Shown here in pieces: positions 37,221 to 48,164 of a stretch of DNA of 64,000 bases; position 1 is the first letter of the stretch, and every line of letters starts with the position of its first letter. Source of the DNA: Epiperipatus broadwayi (taxonomy: Eukaryota > Onychophora > Udeonychophora > Euonychophora > Peripatidae); NCBI GenBank assembly GCA_028023455.1, contig JAQFVV010012396.1, positions 4,373,656 through 4,437,655 of the forward strand, given 5' to 3'. Both the position numbers and the translations under genes were made by a program. The notes beneath the pieces were generated by a model, which ran no database searches, had not been told where the DNA came from, and saw nothing but the letters and a program-made list of their open reading frames with translations.

Positions 37221-37860
37221 AAAATTTTCTTTAATTTTGCTGAATGCCTCGCTTTGTTTTTTAGTCCACTCCCACCTGCTTTCTTTTCTAAGCAATTGTA
37301 AAAGTGCCTCTGTGTCTACAAAAAATTTCTCATAAAACCGCTGAAAAAAACCACATAGGCCTAAGAATGACCTAATTTGTTTTTTATTCTTAGGTTGAGA
37401 AAAACGATTTATAGCATCAATCTTATCAGGATGAGGTCTCACTCCTTGAGCACAAACGAGATGCCCTAAAAACAAAATTTCTTTTTGCAAAATATTACTT
37501 TTTTTTAGATTTATCGTCATATTTTTCTGCTGGCATTCTTGAAAAAATATATTTAAACTTTCCAAATGTTCTTGAGGTGACCGTGATGCTATAACAACAT
37601 CATCCATATAATATACAATAAGTTGTTTTACCCTATCGGATAACACCTGGTCCAAACATTGAAGCAACCCCGACCCACTGTTAACTAACCCAAATGGCAC
37701 TCGCTGAAACACATATGTATATCCCTCATATCTAAATGCGGTGTATTTTTGGTCTTCTATATGTAATGGCATCTGCCAATAACTCGATGTTAGATCGAAA
37801 GATGAAAAATATTTCTTCTCTCAGAATTCCAATAGTAAGTCTGTGATACGCGACGGCACA
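37200..37860 (-). pseudogene. gypsy A reverse transcriptase core
   Basis: The minus strand encodes the RT palm and thumb. MPLHIEDQKYTAFRYEG starts the surviving frame at 37772. It is followed by FQRVPFGLVNSG, the catalytic YMDD near 37600-37615 (gypsy elements more often have YIDD or YVDD), LGHLVCAQGVRPHPDKI, and RSFLGLCGFFQRFYEKF. A TGA at about 37818-37820 and the frame slip near 37215 separate it from the flanking parts. Apart from these lesions the domain is well preserved, so inactivation is relatively recent. Confidence 0.9.
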
Positions 37861-38483
37861 TCTCTATCAGGAATCGTAATGGCGTTTAACTGATGCGCGT
37901 CTAAACACACTCTCATTGAACCGTCTTTTTTTTTTACTATCACCAGAGGATTTATATATGGGGATTGCTGTTTTTTTATGATACCCCATTTTTCCATCTG
38001 TTGTATTTGTTTGTCTACTTCACTTTTATATTTAACTGGAATGGGGTATGACCTGCCCTGGAAGTGAGTCTCTGTTTTTACTTTGATACGATGCGTATAG
38101 CCCTTTATAATCCCAGGATTCGTAGCAAACACTTGTTTGTGCCGCTGCAATATCTCTCTAAGTTGGTCTTTCCCTTCACTATTATCCTTTTCTAACTTGC
38201 TTACTTTATTGTCTATCTCCATATCAATATCATCTACTCTCACACATGCTATCCTATTGCTTAGTTTATTACGATCACTAAAGGGCACTTTTTCATTTTT
38301 TATTATTACTACCTTTTCATTAAAATTGATTTTTGTCCCCGTTTGATACATAAAGTCAGACCCCAGTATCATATCTTCTATTAAACCTGGCATAGATAAT
38401 AGCGTATGCTGTATTATATATTTTTTTCCCCACTTGTATTTCTCCATATACTTGCACGGGGTCGAGTTTGACTTTTTTCCCAT
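37821..38483 (-). pseudogene. gypsy A protease C-terminus, linker and RT fingers
   Basis: A 220-residue minus-strand stretch. It starts in the protease C-terminal half (MILGSDFMYQTGT), then has an acidic linker and ATNPGIIKGYTHRIK, and enters the RT fingers with QMEKWGIIKKQQSPY, NPLVIVKKKDGS and VCLDAHQLNAITIPD. It overlaps the gag-protease frame (38356-39228) in another frame over about 130 bp. That overlap is either a genuine programmed frameshift region or a decay indel near 38400-38480. Since it falls within the protease fold, decay is the likelier explanation. Confidence 0.85.
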
Positions 38484-39228
38484 TTGCCATAGTTATTTCC
38501 GATTTCTTTAATGGTAACATATGCAGTGATCCCTTCTGACTTCTGATTTGATTGAGCATTTTGTTCGAGATTATGGAGACCTGACTTCCCGAGTCCAACA
38601 GAGCTTGTACTTCAATCCCCTGTAATTTTATTGCAATTACAGGGCACGTTTGCTCCGCCATTGTCTGAATTTTTTCTTCTTCTTCTATAATAATGTTTAA
38701 TAATTTGAGATGTGTTTCTTCTCCCTCTTCTTGTTGCTGCATGTTTTCCTCATCCGTTAGTGCTTCCAAGACTTCTTCTAACCCTTCGTGTATGCACGTC
38801 TTTAACCTATTCTGTATATTTCTTGGCATATTTCTGCTTATTATATTCATAATCTGGCATTCTGGAATTGGATATTCAATTACTCTTCTTAACTTTGTCA
38901 TTTGTCTCAAGAAAAATTGTCTATACCCCATCCTCTTTTCTTTTGAATATTTTTCCGTTTCTACGTCCCTTTGTAATCTTTCTTGCCTTTCTATGTTCCA
39001 AAATCTTCGTATCAGAGCTTTAGTGTACTGTTTAAAACTATCGGGCTTCTCATATATAGTTCTCCACCATTCTCTTGCTGTGCCTTCCAGATAGCTACTT
39101 GCTATGATTATTTTTACCTTCTCTCCTACTTTGTATATATCAAAACACTCTTCTAAACTTTCTATGTGTTCGAATAATGTTTCCTCATTTTTCCCTTCGA
39201 AAATTATTATCTCCATTCCGTCTTGCAT
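38356..39228 (-). pseudogene. gypsy A gag and protease N-terminus
   Basis: A 290-residue minus-strand stretch from the ATG at 39228. Residues 1-175 form a gag capsid with VKIIIASSYLEGTAREWWRT and a long basic helical segment. An acidic Glu/Gln-rich linker follows (about 176-200), then the retropepsin start with the DSG motif in LLDSGSQVSIIS (about residues 208-219). The protease reading goes off frame after about residue 275. No CCHC zinc knuckle is visible between gag and protease, so RNA packaging would rely on basic residues or the knuckle has been lost. The gag and protease are fused in one frame, as in several Ty3/gypsy lineages. Confidence 0.88.
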
Positions 39229-39375
39229 TTTTACTCGAGTTATATTTTCAATTATTTTCTATAGTACTAACTCCCCCCAATGGAGTCCTGACCCTGTAAT
39301 CCCATCTGAAATCCACCCCCTTACTAAAAAATTTACTCTCTTTTAACTCTAATCTCTGGGCGTTTCTCTTGTTAA

Positions 39376-39400
39376 CGAGCCCCGTACGTTGGAAGCGCCA
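39376..39400 (-). promoter_or_regulatory. possible primer-binding site of gypsy A (tRNA-Lys-like)
   Basis: The minus strand reads TGGCGCTTCCAACGTACGG followed by GGCTCG. It matches the lysine-type PBS TGGCGCCCAACGTGGGG with small changes and includes the GGCTCG extension. It lies about 150 bp upstream of gag, a normal leader distance. The bases just before it do not end in CA, so the LTR border is uncertain. Confidence 0.45.
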
Positions 39401-40515
39401 TTTTCTAACTTTCCCCTCCTCACTCCTCTGTGACACGACAACTTTCTTTCTTCCCCTACTAACTGAATTTTAGTTATTAGAATCATCATCGAGGGTGCCA
39501 CCAAGGATTTCTCTTTTGGAACCTGGTCACGTAACTTTACATAAACCTGGTCTTTATTTATTTTCGAACGACGATTCACTGATTATAAACTTTGATTATA
39601 ATCTCCCAGGGGTTTTCCTTTAAGAACACTAACTAATTATTATAAATAATTCAAGAATTCAAGAATATGTTGGACAAAAAAAAAATTTTAATTTCTTTTA
39701 CTACTATTTATTATTAATAACCTTATAATTCTATCCGATCCAGAAAGAACTGACTTACAATTTCTGATTTTCCCTCTGTTTACTTTCTAATTATGCTTCC
39801 CAAATATTTACCATAGATTTACTCGCGCCTACACTAATACTGCGAATTCTAGCAGACGTGTATATAAGACGACTTATAGTATTTTTAATCTTTCCTGAAG
39901 TTTATTTTTAAACTCCACTTTCTTTGGTAAATAAATAAATTGCAAAAAATCTTACAATGAACGTATAAGTGTCTTTCGTTTTCTTATACTTTCAATTCTT
40001 TCCTTATTTTCTACTAACAAACGAGTAACGTCCCAAGGTTCTCTGTTACTTGGCGACGCACTTTTATACCCCCACCCTGTTGTTACTCTCTAGATCGAAT
40101 AGATATTAAATAATTTACAATACAGTTATTCCAATATTTCATAAAAAAAACATATTGAATGAAAATTAACATTAATAGATTACAATATTAAACAAATTTA
40201 TTTCCCCCCTCTATTGTTGAAACATTCATAATAAACATAATAAATGAAAATTAAATTAAAGATAAAGTTCTATTATGCTTTACTTAGAGTTCTCATTAAT
40301 TAAAAGTTTATAATTACCCTGATCGATCAGAGTGAAGTGGCCTGACTTTCATAAGTTTTACATTCCATTGGTCGTGCCTTTGTCCTTGTATATGCGAATT
40401 CCATGAGTGTTCCTTTGGTTGTCCGGCTAGCAATGTCCGTTTCTTACATTTCATAACTCTCTCGATAGCTTCATTCAGATGGAGTGGTGATCAATTCCCC
40501 AAAGGGGAAGGTTGT
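39401..40515 (-). mobile_element. gypsy A 5' LTR or promoter region (borders uncertain)
   Basis: This balanced-composition region lies upstream of the gypsy A PBS-like site. On the minus strand it contains a clear core promoter: a G-rich stretch then GGTATAAAAG at 40061-40070, which would start transcription near 40035. The right end is taken at the composition change near 40515, where the minus strand reads ttatcacaaccttccccttt. No second LTR exists in the window for comparison, so the borders are a guess. Two short minus-strand open frames at 39248-39579 overlap the PBS and are not believable genes. Confidence 0.4.
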
Positions 40516-41836
40516 GATAACTTTAGCCGCTATACATTTGAAAAGAGTCCGCAAAATTAAATTTCAATAATAATAATTTTTATTGTTCGAAACACAGCTG
40601 CTTTCTTTATTGTCCTTGCTGGTCTCTAAAGTCAAGTCAACTGATCTCTCTAAAAGCGATCTTATCTCCACTCTTTCTTATCTTTTTTTTTAATTAGCGT
40701 AATAGCAATTACTAATCAAATATTTTTACTTTATGAAAGTTTCAACAATAGAGTATAATTACTACCAAGAATCTAATTTTGTTTTCTTTTCCCCACCCTT
40801 TTATCTCTCGAATTTTTCTCCCTTTTAATTAAACACTTTTAACATTTTTTTTTTTTTAATAAATTATATTCAATTTTATTTGTTTATTTCAAAATACAAG
40901 TTCAAAATTTTTACCCTTTCCATTAAATCAAAACCATTTGTTAATTTTTTTTTTTTTTTTTCATTCTACAAACTATTTAACTTCAAAAATATTTATGACA
41001 AATTATAAATATGTGAGCTTATATATATATGAGCTGACTTAAAATATCAGCTCAGTACTATTTAAAATTATTTATGGTTTCCTTAGTAAAAACACATTTC
41101 TATATTATTTACATGAAAATGACTTGTTTACATCATAATAAAGCCATGAAAATATTTAATCTAACATGTACAACTCTCTGGAGATAAATTATTATTCATA
41201 AAATGTTAAAAGAAGTTGTGAATTTTCTGTAAACTTATAATTGTAAAAATAGGCATCTAAATTTAAGTCTATATAATATTTTGAATTAAAAATATAAAAA
41301 GAATTATTTTAAATTAAACTCATTCCAAAAAAATCGATTATTGGATATTAGAGTAAAGTGATTTTCACCTTAGGATTATTAGGGGTGGTTAACAGTTTTC
41401 CTAGCAAAATCATTGCTGAACATATTTCTAGCTCTTTTACATAAAAATAACTCCAGACCTTAATTTGTTCATATGATATTTATAAACTACAAAAAAATTT
41501 CTTAATTTACTTCATTTATTATTTTGACATGTTAGGTGTATATATAATTTAAACATTTTAAAGATTGTACATGTATTGAAAGCATTTTAGATTCTGCTTT
41601 TTTTAATTAGTATAAATAATTTGACATGTATTTATATTTTAACGTTAATTGTTTATCTTTATGTATGAATCTAATGAAGTGATAAAATTTGCTATGTTAA
41701 AAAAGTTGCAATTACTTAATCAAAACTATAATTGTTTAGCTCATTGAATATTCTAATTGTTTAACCATCTTCAGAGAGAGAATCATATATAATAATATAT
41801 ACTCAAATTTGATTGTGATATAAAGCCATGCACATA

Positions 41837-41869
<33 letters not shown>

Positions 41870-42430
41870 AAATATAAGGGATATCTTAAGATAATAGCTA
41901 CCTCATTTGCTATTACGTTTATGGTCTAGGATTTGAGCACAGAAAAAATTTCCTATAATTGAAAATTTCTAAAAAAACATTTTTCAGATATCTTATTCAT
42001 TGGAAATGCTGCTTATTAGCTAGAAAGTTAAAACAAAAAAGACAATATGCTAAAAATCTCTATCTAATGGCTATTATTATTATTATTTTTTTCTACATTA
42101 TACCTCTATTTAGAATTTAGTGTATTATTTAAGATTTATTTATTATCAATATATATATTGATTTAGTTTATATTAAGGTTGGAATACACATTATTATTAA
42201 TGACCAAAGTTTTTTTCAAATGGAATTGCTTTATCTTTTATAAATATATAATTTAAAATTCAAAAGAAAAAAAACCTTCATAGTTCTTATTGTGAGTAAA
42301 ATAAAAAGTAATTAAAGGTACTTTACTAATCACACTCATTCTAAGATGAAAAGTAATAAACAATGTTATAATCATCTGACTAGTAATAGAATTGCATAAA
42401 TACCCACTCTATAAATGAGTATTTTAGGCC
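40516..42430. other. AT-rich DNA with a small AT/GT microsatellite
   Basis: An AT then GT dinucleotide run lies at about 41837-41870. T-runs occur near 40840-40960. No coding signal. Confidence 0.5.
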
Positions 42431-42553
42431 AAAGAAAATGAATAGTCAAGCGTTGGTGGTCGAGTGGTTAGCATAGCTGCCTTACAAGCAGTTGTCCCGG
42501 GTTCGCTTTCCGGCCGATGCTATGACACATGGAAAAAAAAAAGAAAATGAATA
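42431..42553 (+). mobile_element. young tRNA-derived SINE, 14-bp TSD
   Basis: The perfect duplication aaagaaaatgaata lies at 42431-42444 and 42540-42553. The body (42445-42540) starts gtcaagcgttggtggtcgag, carries the D-arm-like tggtcgagtggttagc and an anticodon-like arm ctgccttacaagcag (loop anticodon position TAC, valine-like), and has a B-box-like gggttcgctttccgg. It ends gccgatgctatgacacatgg plus an A tail. At only about 95 bp it is little more than a tRNA-like head with a tail. The perfect duplication and intact tRNA-like fold mark it as the youngest of the four copies. Confidence 0.93.
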
Positions 42554-43480
42554 CTTTTTTTCCCTACGTGTACTTTTTTTTACTGAAATTCTAAGGAGTA
42601 GAAATAACTAACGGAATATGATCATAATACTATCATTTATACTATTTTACAAATGATTAATGTATTTATGTTACTTTAGCTATATTATAGTTATAAATAA
42701 AGTGTGTATTTCCATAAATTTATAGTCATTAATTTAAATGATTTTTTTTTGATACGTTTTATTAATCAATGTTGAATGACTCAGTTATGGAAGTATATTG
42801 TTGTAAATGCAAACAATATTAGAAAATTATAAGACTTCACTAAATATTGAAAAAATAATTATCGTTTTTATATATTTTATAACAAGTATCTCTGTTACAA
42901 TAATAGCAATTGCATGTAGGTTAAAATAATATTCATTTTAATTAAATTTTGTAAGTAATATTTTTTTCAACTTCGCTTAAAATTATTTCTTTTTTTTCTA
43001 CAGATTGAAAATAATTATTTAAAAAATCAAAATAAGTCTGACTTTATATTGTAAAGCTTATAAATAAAATATTTTTTGGAACTTACTATAATAATGGGTG
43101 TGCCATTGCTATCAAAATTCCATCATTTATTTCTGATAGGGCATACAGCTGATGTTTTAAGTTTGTTTATTCATTTACCATGTCCATATAGATTAGCATT
43201 TGAAACTCCTGTCCTTTAATTTAGGTAAATGTTTTATTACCATTCTGCTTCTGCTTTCCAAGATATATCAAGATTATTAACTCTACAATTTTTGCATGTT
43301 TTATGTATTATATTAGTTTTGGTCAATTTTTTTTATATATTGGATGTGATAATATGTTGAACTATTTCCATCATCTATCCATTAAATGTTCAATATCTAA
43401 ATAATTATAAACTGTATTTAAACTTTTCGGATACAAACAATTCTTGGTAATAACACACAAATTGACAACACGTGTTAGTA
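42554..43480. other. AT-rich DNA, nothing recognised
   Basis: No repeat boundaries or coding stretch recognised. Confidence 0.5.
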
Positions 43481-43499
43481 GATTATACAACATTTTGAG

Positions 43500-44500
43500 T
43501 GACCTTATTCTATAATGTTCTTCAAGTGTTTCTAGCTGTCCAGTGACAATGTTAGCATAGAAGTCAAACTTATCACTTTAGGTTCTTAAATATTAAAATT
43601 TAAGGATATACTCTAACAAACTGAACTATTATGTTAAAGGCAACTGTCAGTAGAAAATTCATATATATGTGGATTGGTTCAAATCCTTCTGATTCTTCCA
43701 GTTTTTTAATACTTTTTTTGAAAGCAAGGTTAATTAGAGGCTTCCAGACATTATATGTTGCCATTATCATGTGATGAGCTTCTTTGAATTTTCTTCTTTG
43801 TACTTTCTTCTCTCCAATATTTTTATATTTTTTTCTAATTGCACATATATTCATTAACACAAACATAGTCTGATCTGTAGACACATTTGTTTTTTTTTCT
43901 TTTCTAACTACTAGTTTGGGTTCTTTTAATTGCTGTTCAACAGGGTGACTGGTCTCACCAGTATACTTCCTTCCACATTCACATGGTATTTTATAGATGC
44001 AGCTATTGTTTTTCAGCATTTCAAGTTTAGGCATTGTAGAAATTAGAACTCCTCAAAGTGTGGCATGGCTTTGGAAAGCTGTTCTAATGTCACATTGATT
44101 GCATATTTTTTCTTAATTTGTCCCCCATTCTGAACACAACCGTGCCAATATTTTTTTTTTCTTTTGTCATCTCTTTGTTGATTATTAAAGATATTCTTGA
44201 TAACAACTAACAGGTGAATAATGTTCATGAGAATTTTTTCTATGTTAGATCTTTTCATTTTTCAATCATTAGTTTCTGAACAAAATTTCTTTGCTCTCTT
44301 CTATAGTAATAATACAATTCCATATTTTGTGTTTCTGGTGCAATTGAATTCATATGCCAAGTACTTACTAGTATGTGCTGGTTCCTTATAAACATGTTTC
44401 TACTTTGCCATATAGTCTTATCTTATTAGAAGAACATCTAAGAATGCCAATTTTTGTTTTCATTCTGATTTCATTGTGAATTTAATTGAAGGGGATATAT
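43500..44500 (-). pseudogene. Penelope-like element (locus B), minus copy: RT C-terminus and GIY-YIG
   Basis: The minus strand contains, from right to left, remnants of the RT C-terminus (44260-44500, with several stops), a linker (44043-44258, including INNQQRDDKRKKKYWHGCVQ) and the GIY-YIG domain (43600-44034). The latter has CIYKIPCECGRKYTGETSHP followed by a KEPK segment and a typical 3' extension. Frames change at least twice. It is the left member of a head-to-head pair whose right member starts at 44.73 kb. Confidence 0.8.
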
Positions 44501-44860
44501 TATGGATGTACTTCCAGAATAACTATAATTGTGATTCACCATGTGACCATACAAAAATGTATATCATCATAGTAAAGCCACCCTTTAGATGTAAATGTAG
44601 TAGTATTTATGACTGTGGTTTGAAGTATCTTCCATGCTAAACAAGGTGACTATGGTGGTCCTATGGCTGTGGTTTTAAGTTTTTCCATGCAAATGGTGCT
44701 AAGCAACATTTACATGAAATAACATGAAACCACAGCCATAAATATTACTGCAATTCCACCTAAAGGGTGGTTTTAGTGTGTTAATGATACATTTTTATAT
44801 GGTCACATGGTGAAGCACAATTATAGTTATTATGAATGCACACCAACAAAGTATTCTCTT
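44490..44860. repeat. inverted repeat at the centre of PLE pair B
   Basis: Left arm (about 44490-44621, including caccatgtgaccata, gccaccctttagatg and gactgtggttt) and right arm (about 44727-44860, including aaaccacagcc, cctaaagggtggtt and tatggtcacatggtg) are reverse complements with about 85-90% match. The arms continue outwards into the diverging PLE coding remnants. The spacer (about 105 bp) holds further gtggttt-type repeats. Confidence 0.85.
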
Positions 44861-45400
44861 CAATTTAATTCACAATGGAATCAGAATGAGAACAAAATTG
44901 GCATTCTTAGATGTTCCTATGACAAGACTTCATTAATGAAAGTAAAAACAATAATTTATAAGAAATCAATACATAATGGTAAATACTTAGAATATTCATG
45001 CAATCAAACCAAAAGTACAAAATGGAAAATTATACTATCACTATGGAACAGAGCAAGGAAAGTTTATTCAGAAACCAGTGATCTGAAAAATGAAAAGATC
45101 TACATAAAACAAATTCTCATAAAGAATAGTTATTTGTCATCTAGAAAACCTTTAATAAGCAACAAAAAGAAAGAAAACAAAAAAAAAAACAATCATATGT
45201 ACTGTAGTGTGTGCATACATACTGGAAATAATGGACAAATAAAGAAAATCTGTGATCAGTATAACATTAAAACAGTTTCCAAAGCCAACATTTCAAGGAA
45301 TTCTAACTTCTACAAAGCCTAAACTTGAACTGCTGGAAAACAAAAACTGCATCTATGAAAGACCATATGAATGTTGACCTTGTTGAACAGTGATTGAAAA
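44731..45400 (+). pseudogene. Penelope-like element (locus B), plus copy
   Basis: The 171-residue plus-strand stretch at 44807-45322 is the end of a PLE reverse transcriptase plus linker: NENKIGILRCSYDKTSLMKV, TIIYKKSIHNGKYLEYSCNQ and WKIILSLWNRARKVYSETSD. After the stop, about 45310-45380 resembles the start of the GIY-YIG domain (KLELLENKNCIYE), out of frame. The copy ends at the hairpin at 45415. It is an inverted partner of the minus copy at its left and shares its peptide sequence. Confidence 0.8.
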
Positions 45401-45414
45401 AAACAAAGTAATTA

Positions 45415-45560
45415 TTATAAAACAAAATAAGCGTATGTCACGCTTGAATGTGAAGCTATAATAAGATACAGTAGCCTCGAAAGCGCTTAGCGTATTTTAA
45501 TTACTGTATCTTATTATAGCTTCACATTCAAGCATGACATACGCTTATTTTGTTTTATAA
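45415..45560. repeat. 59-bp-arm hairpin with a PLE motif in its loop
   Basis: Left arm 45415-45473 and right arm 45502-45560 are reverse complements with one mismatch. The 28-nt loop contains gcctcgaaagcgcttagcg. A similar aagcgctt string occurs at the 3' side of PLE locus A (about 35766). It lies directly 3' of the plus PLE copy and probably represents PLE terminal sequence in inverted repeat. Confidence 0.93.
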
Positions 45561-47270
45561 ATTGTATTTATCGAATGAGAAGATTTAAAATTATATAAAG
45601 TAATTATTAAAAAAGAAAAAAACAGGTATCTATAGTATCAGACTATGTACATACTAATGAATATATTGTACTGCTCATGGAGAGCACTCCATGTAAGATT
45701 GGTGGTCACAATTATTAAAAGTAAAAGTTTTCATAAATAACACAAAAATTTTAAATTTAATTACTAAATAATAAAATTATTGCAGAATAATTTAACCATA
45801 AATAACTGAATTAAAGTATCTCATTAGAAAAAAAAGAAAATCTAAAAAAGTTTAAAGAGTTATTCATATATATGTCATTTATCAGTAAAAGTTACAATTA
45901 ATTAATTAAAAGGGGGTAGAAAATATAACTTAAAAAAGCTAAAAGTAGTTAAATTTCAAGTAATTAAAAGTTAAAACTATAGCAGTTTAAAAATAAATAT
46001 TTTACATAAAATTAAAAATATCTCTTTTTATTTAAATTAAAGAAAAAAAGTCTCTTCCCATTTATTTAAAATAAATGAGATTGTTAATAATGAATTGATT
46101 TTAATATAAAAAAATATAGTAAAATGTGTGCATGATAATAAAATAGAATATGAAAGTTAAATATTAAAAAATAAATGAAAGTGTATAAGTTAAAAGAAAT
46201 TCCCTCAAATATTGCAAATATTCAGAAGCTACATAAAAGAAATAAATTAGCAATAGCTACTAATTAAAGAATCCATAAACAATTAATTAAAATTTTATCA
46301 AAAATTTAATCAAAAGCAGTGGACAAATTCTTAACAATGGATATAGCTGGCAGGTATAGAAACTAATTTAAAAAATGACAACCGGTCATCACATAAATAA
46401 TCAGTTTTTCATTATTCAATCGGTTAAATTTTTATAATCAGTCTTCAGTCAATCTTGTCACATATCCTGAGTCAGTGCTTTTCATGACAATGCAGTGTTA
46501 GCATTCATTGGAAGTATACATCCAGACTCCAGCCTCAGGCTGATGGAACATCAGCAACCTGCCCAATGAAAGTGATGCCTACCTAATAATTTGAAACCAC
46601 CAGAGATATCTAACTGTCTTGAATAAGAGTATCACAAAATAGTAATCATAGGAACCTCCACAGAAACCTAAAATCCAACCAGTTGGTAAAACTCACATGA
46701 TGCAGCAAACAGCAAGAAGTCAACACATTCCAAAATCCTATAGGTAATGAATAACATTTTCTTATTCCATTTCTGATACTAATGTAGCCATTGCAATAAT
46801 TTGAAGTCTCCAAACTCAGTAAAACCAATGAACTCTATAGCATGCATAAGATGAACTACTGATGTGCATGTTTTAAATGATTTGTGTTTATTTAATACTC
46901 TTTGTTATATTATATTATATTGCATGATTTATTAAGAGTGGGTTGTTATAAAAAAATCATTGTTTAAGTTAGTAGTTTTCAAATTATAATAGTAAACATT
47001 TTGTTAAAATAAATTATCTTCAAACTTAATATTTTGTTGGTCAATTCTTTTACAACTAATAAAAGCAGTAATGTACTATATTATCCTTTTGATTGAGCTA
47101 GTTGGGATTTCTTAGGCACTGAGTTAGTTTGCCATCATTCAAAGTGTGTTATTTATCTTTTGGGTAATTAACTAGCACCTGGAGTTCTCTCTGAAACAAA
47201 AAAGTGCTTTGACTGATAGGTGTTGAATTCTGCAGTTGAGAAGATCTATGTCCTTCAAACATGGTCACAG

Positions 47271-47271
<1 letters not shown>
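45561..47271. other. AT-rich DNA with one more balanced patch
   Basis: 46440-46830 has more even composition, with a 60-codon minus-strand open stretch (46646-46828) that I do not recognise and do not trust. The rest is AT-rich. Confidence 0.45.

Positions 47272-47337
<66 letters not shown>
47272..47337. repeat. AT dinucleotide microsatellite, 66 bp
   Basis: Uninterrupted AT run inside a more balanced patch (about 47080-47420) with no gene signal. Confidence 0.97.
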
Positions 47338-47338
<1 letters not shown>

Positions 47339-47800
47339 CCCTGATTTGGTCATGGGTACCTTCTTGATATTATGCTTCTCTGCCTAAGGGGGCCAGTGTG
47401 GAGCAATACTTAAATTGCATTGGCGTAGATCGAATTAATAATAAATAATTGTATCATATTTTGTATGTATAAAATAAGTATTTCAATATTGTTTCACAAG
47501 TTATATTTCATAATTGCTATTTTATTAAAGAGTAAAATTTTATGCCAGATTGGGTTTACCATTTGATCTACAATACCACCTGGTTTGGGAAAATACAAAA
47601 ATATTGGATAGAGAGGACAAGTTTAAAAATAATAATAATTCAAAGAAGCTGATCATATAACTATGGTAATAAATAATTCTATAAATCAACTTAGTGTAGT
47701 GATACATAATGCCTAAAAATCTCAAATTAATCTTGCTCTTAGAAAAAAAATTTGAGGAGTAAGAATGATTTGAACCATTCATAAATAAGTAGATGAAATT
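47338..47800. other. non-coding DNA, nothing recognised
   Basis: Balanced at the left, AT-rich thereafter. The minus-strand open stretch at 47540-47782 is compositional. Confidence 0.45.
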
Positions 47801-47804
47801 TCTG

Positions 47805-47890
47805 TTGACTGTTGCAGTTGGTTAGAGTGTTGCCTTAAAATTTGATATTAAGAATCTACAGGTGTGAGTTTGACTCCTATGCCAATATTA
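47805..47890 (+). repeat. tRNA-like sequence, decayed tRNA or SINE head of a second family
   Basis: The plus strand has a clear D-arm region (gcagttggttagagtgttgc) and, about 35 bases later, a T-arm or B-box (gtgagtttgactcct). The anticodon region is lengthened and pairing in the acceptor stem is poor, so it is not a working tRNA gene. It could be the head of a SINE unrelated to the 42.4 kb family. Confidence 0.5.
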
Positions 47891-48164
47891 ATCACTGGTC
47901 AGCTCAGCAACATTTTAAGATAAGTGGGAAATAATACCACTCAAAATATTATGTAATCTACTAAGCTGTGCTCAATTTATGTGTTGTTACTAATAGTTGT
48001 TCATATTTGAATAGTTTAAATAAAATTTAAAATTTTTCTATGCATTCAACATTTAATGATAGATGATGATGGCAATAATCCAACATGTTATTATATTTAA
48101 TATAACATCTTCCAAACCTTCAGGCAAATGTTTTATCTACTAAATCTTTTCTTTGTTTATATAT
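47891..48164. other. AT-rich DNA flanking PLE pair C
   Basis: No feature recognised. Confidence 0.45.

Noticed and set aside
38137-39346. plus-strand open frames across 38.1-39.3 kb, one of 133 codons
   Set aside because: Antisense of gypsy A gag and protease, with composition dictated by the real minus-strand frame.
42445-42530. functional tRNA-Val gene
   Set aside because: The acceptor stem does not pair, and the flanking duplication plus A tail show it is a SINE.
47805-47890. functional tRNA gene
   Set aside because: The D-arm and T-arm are recognisable, but the anticodon region is too long and the acceptor stem is unpaired.
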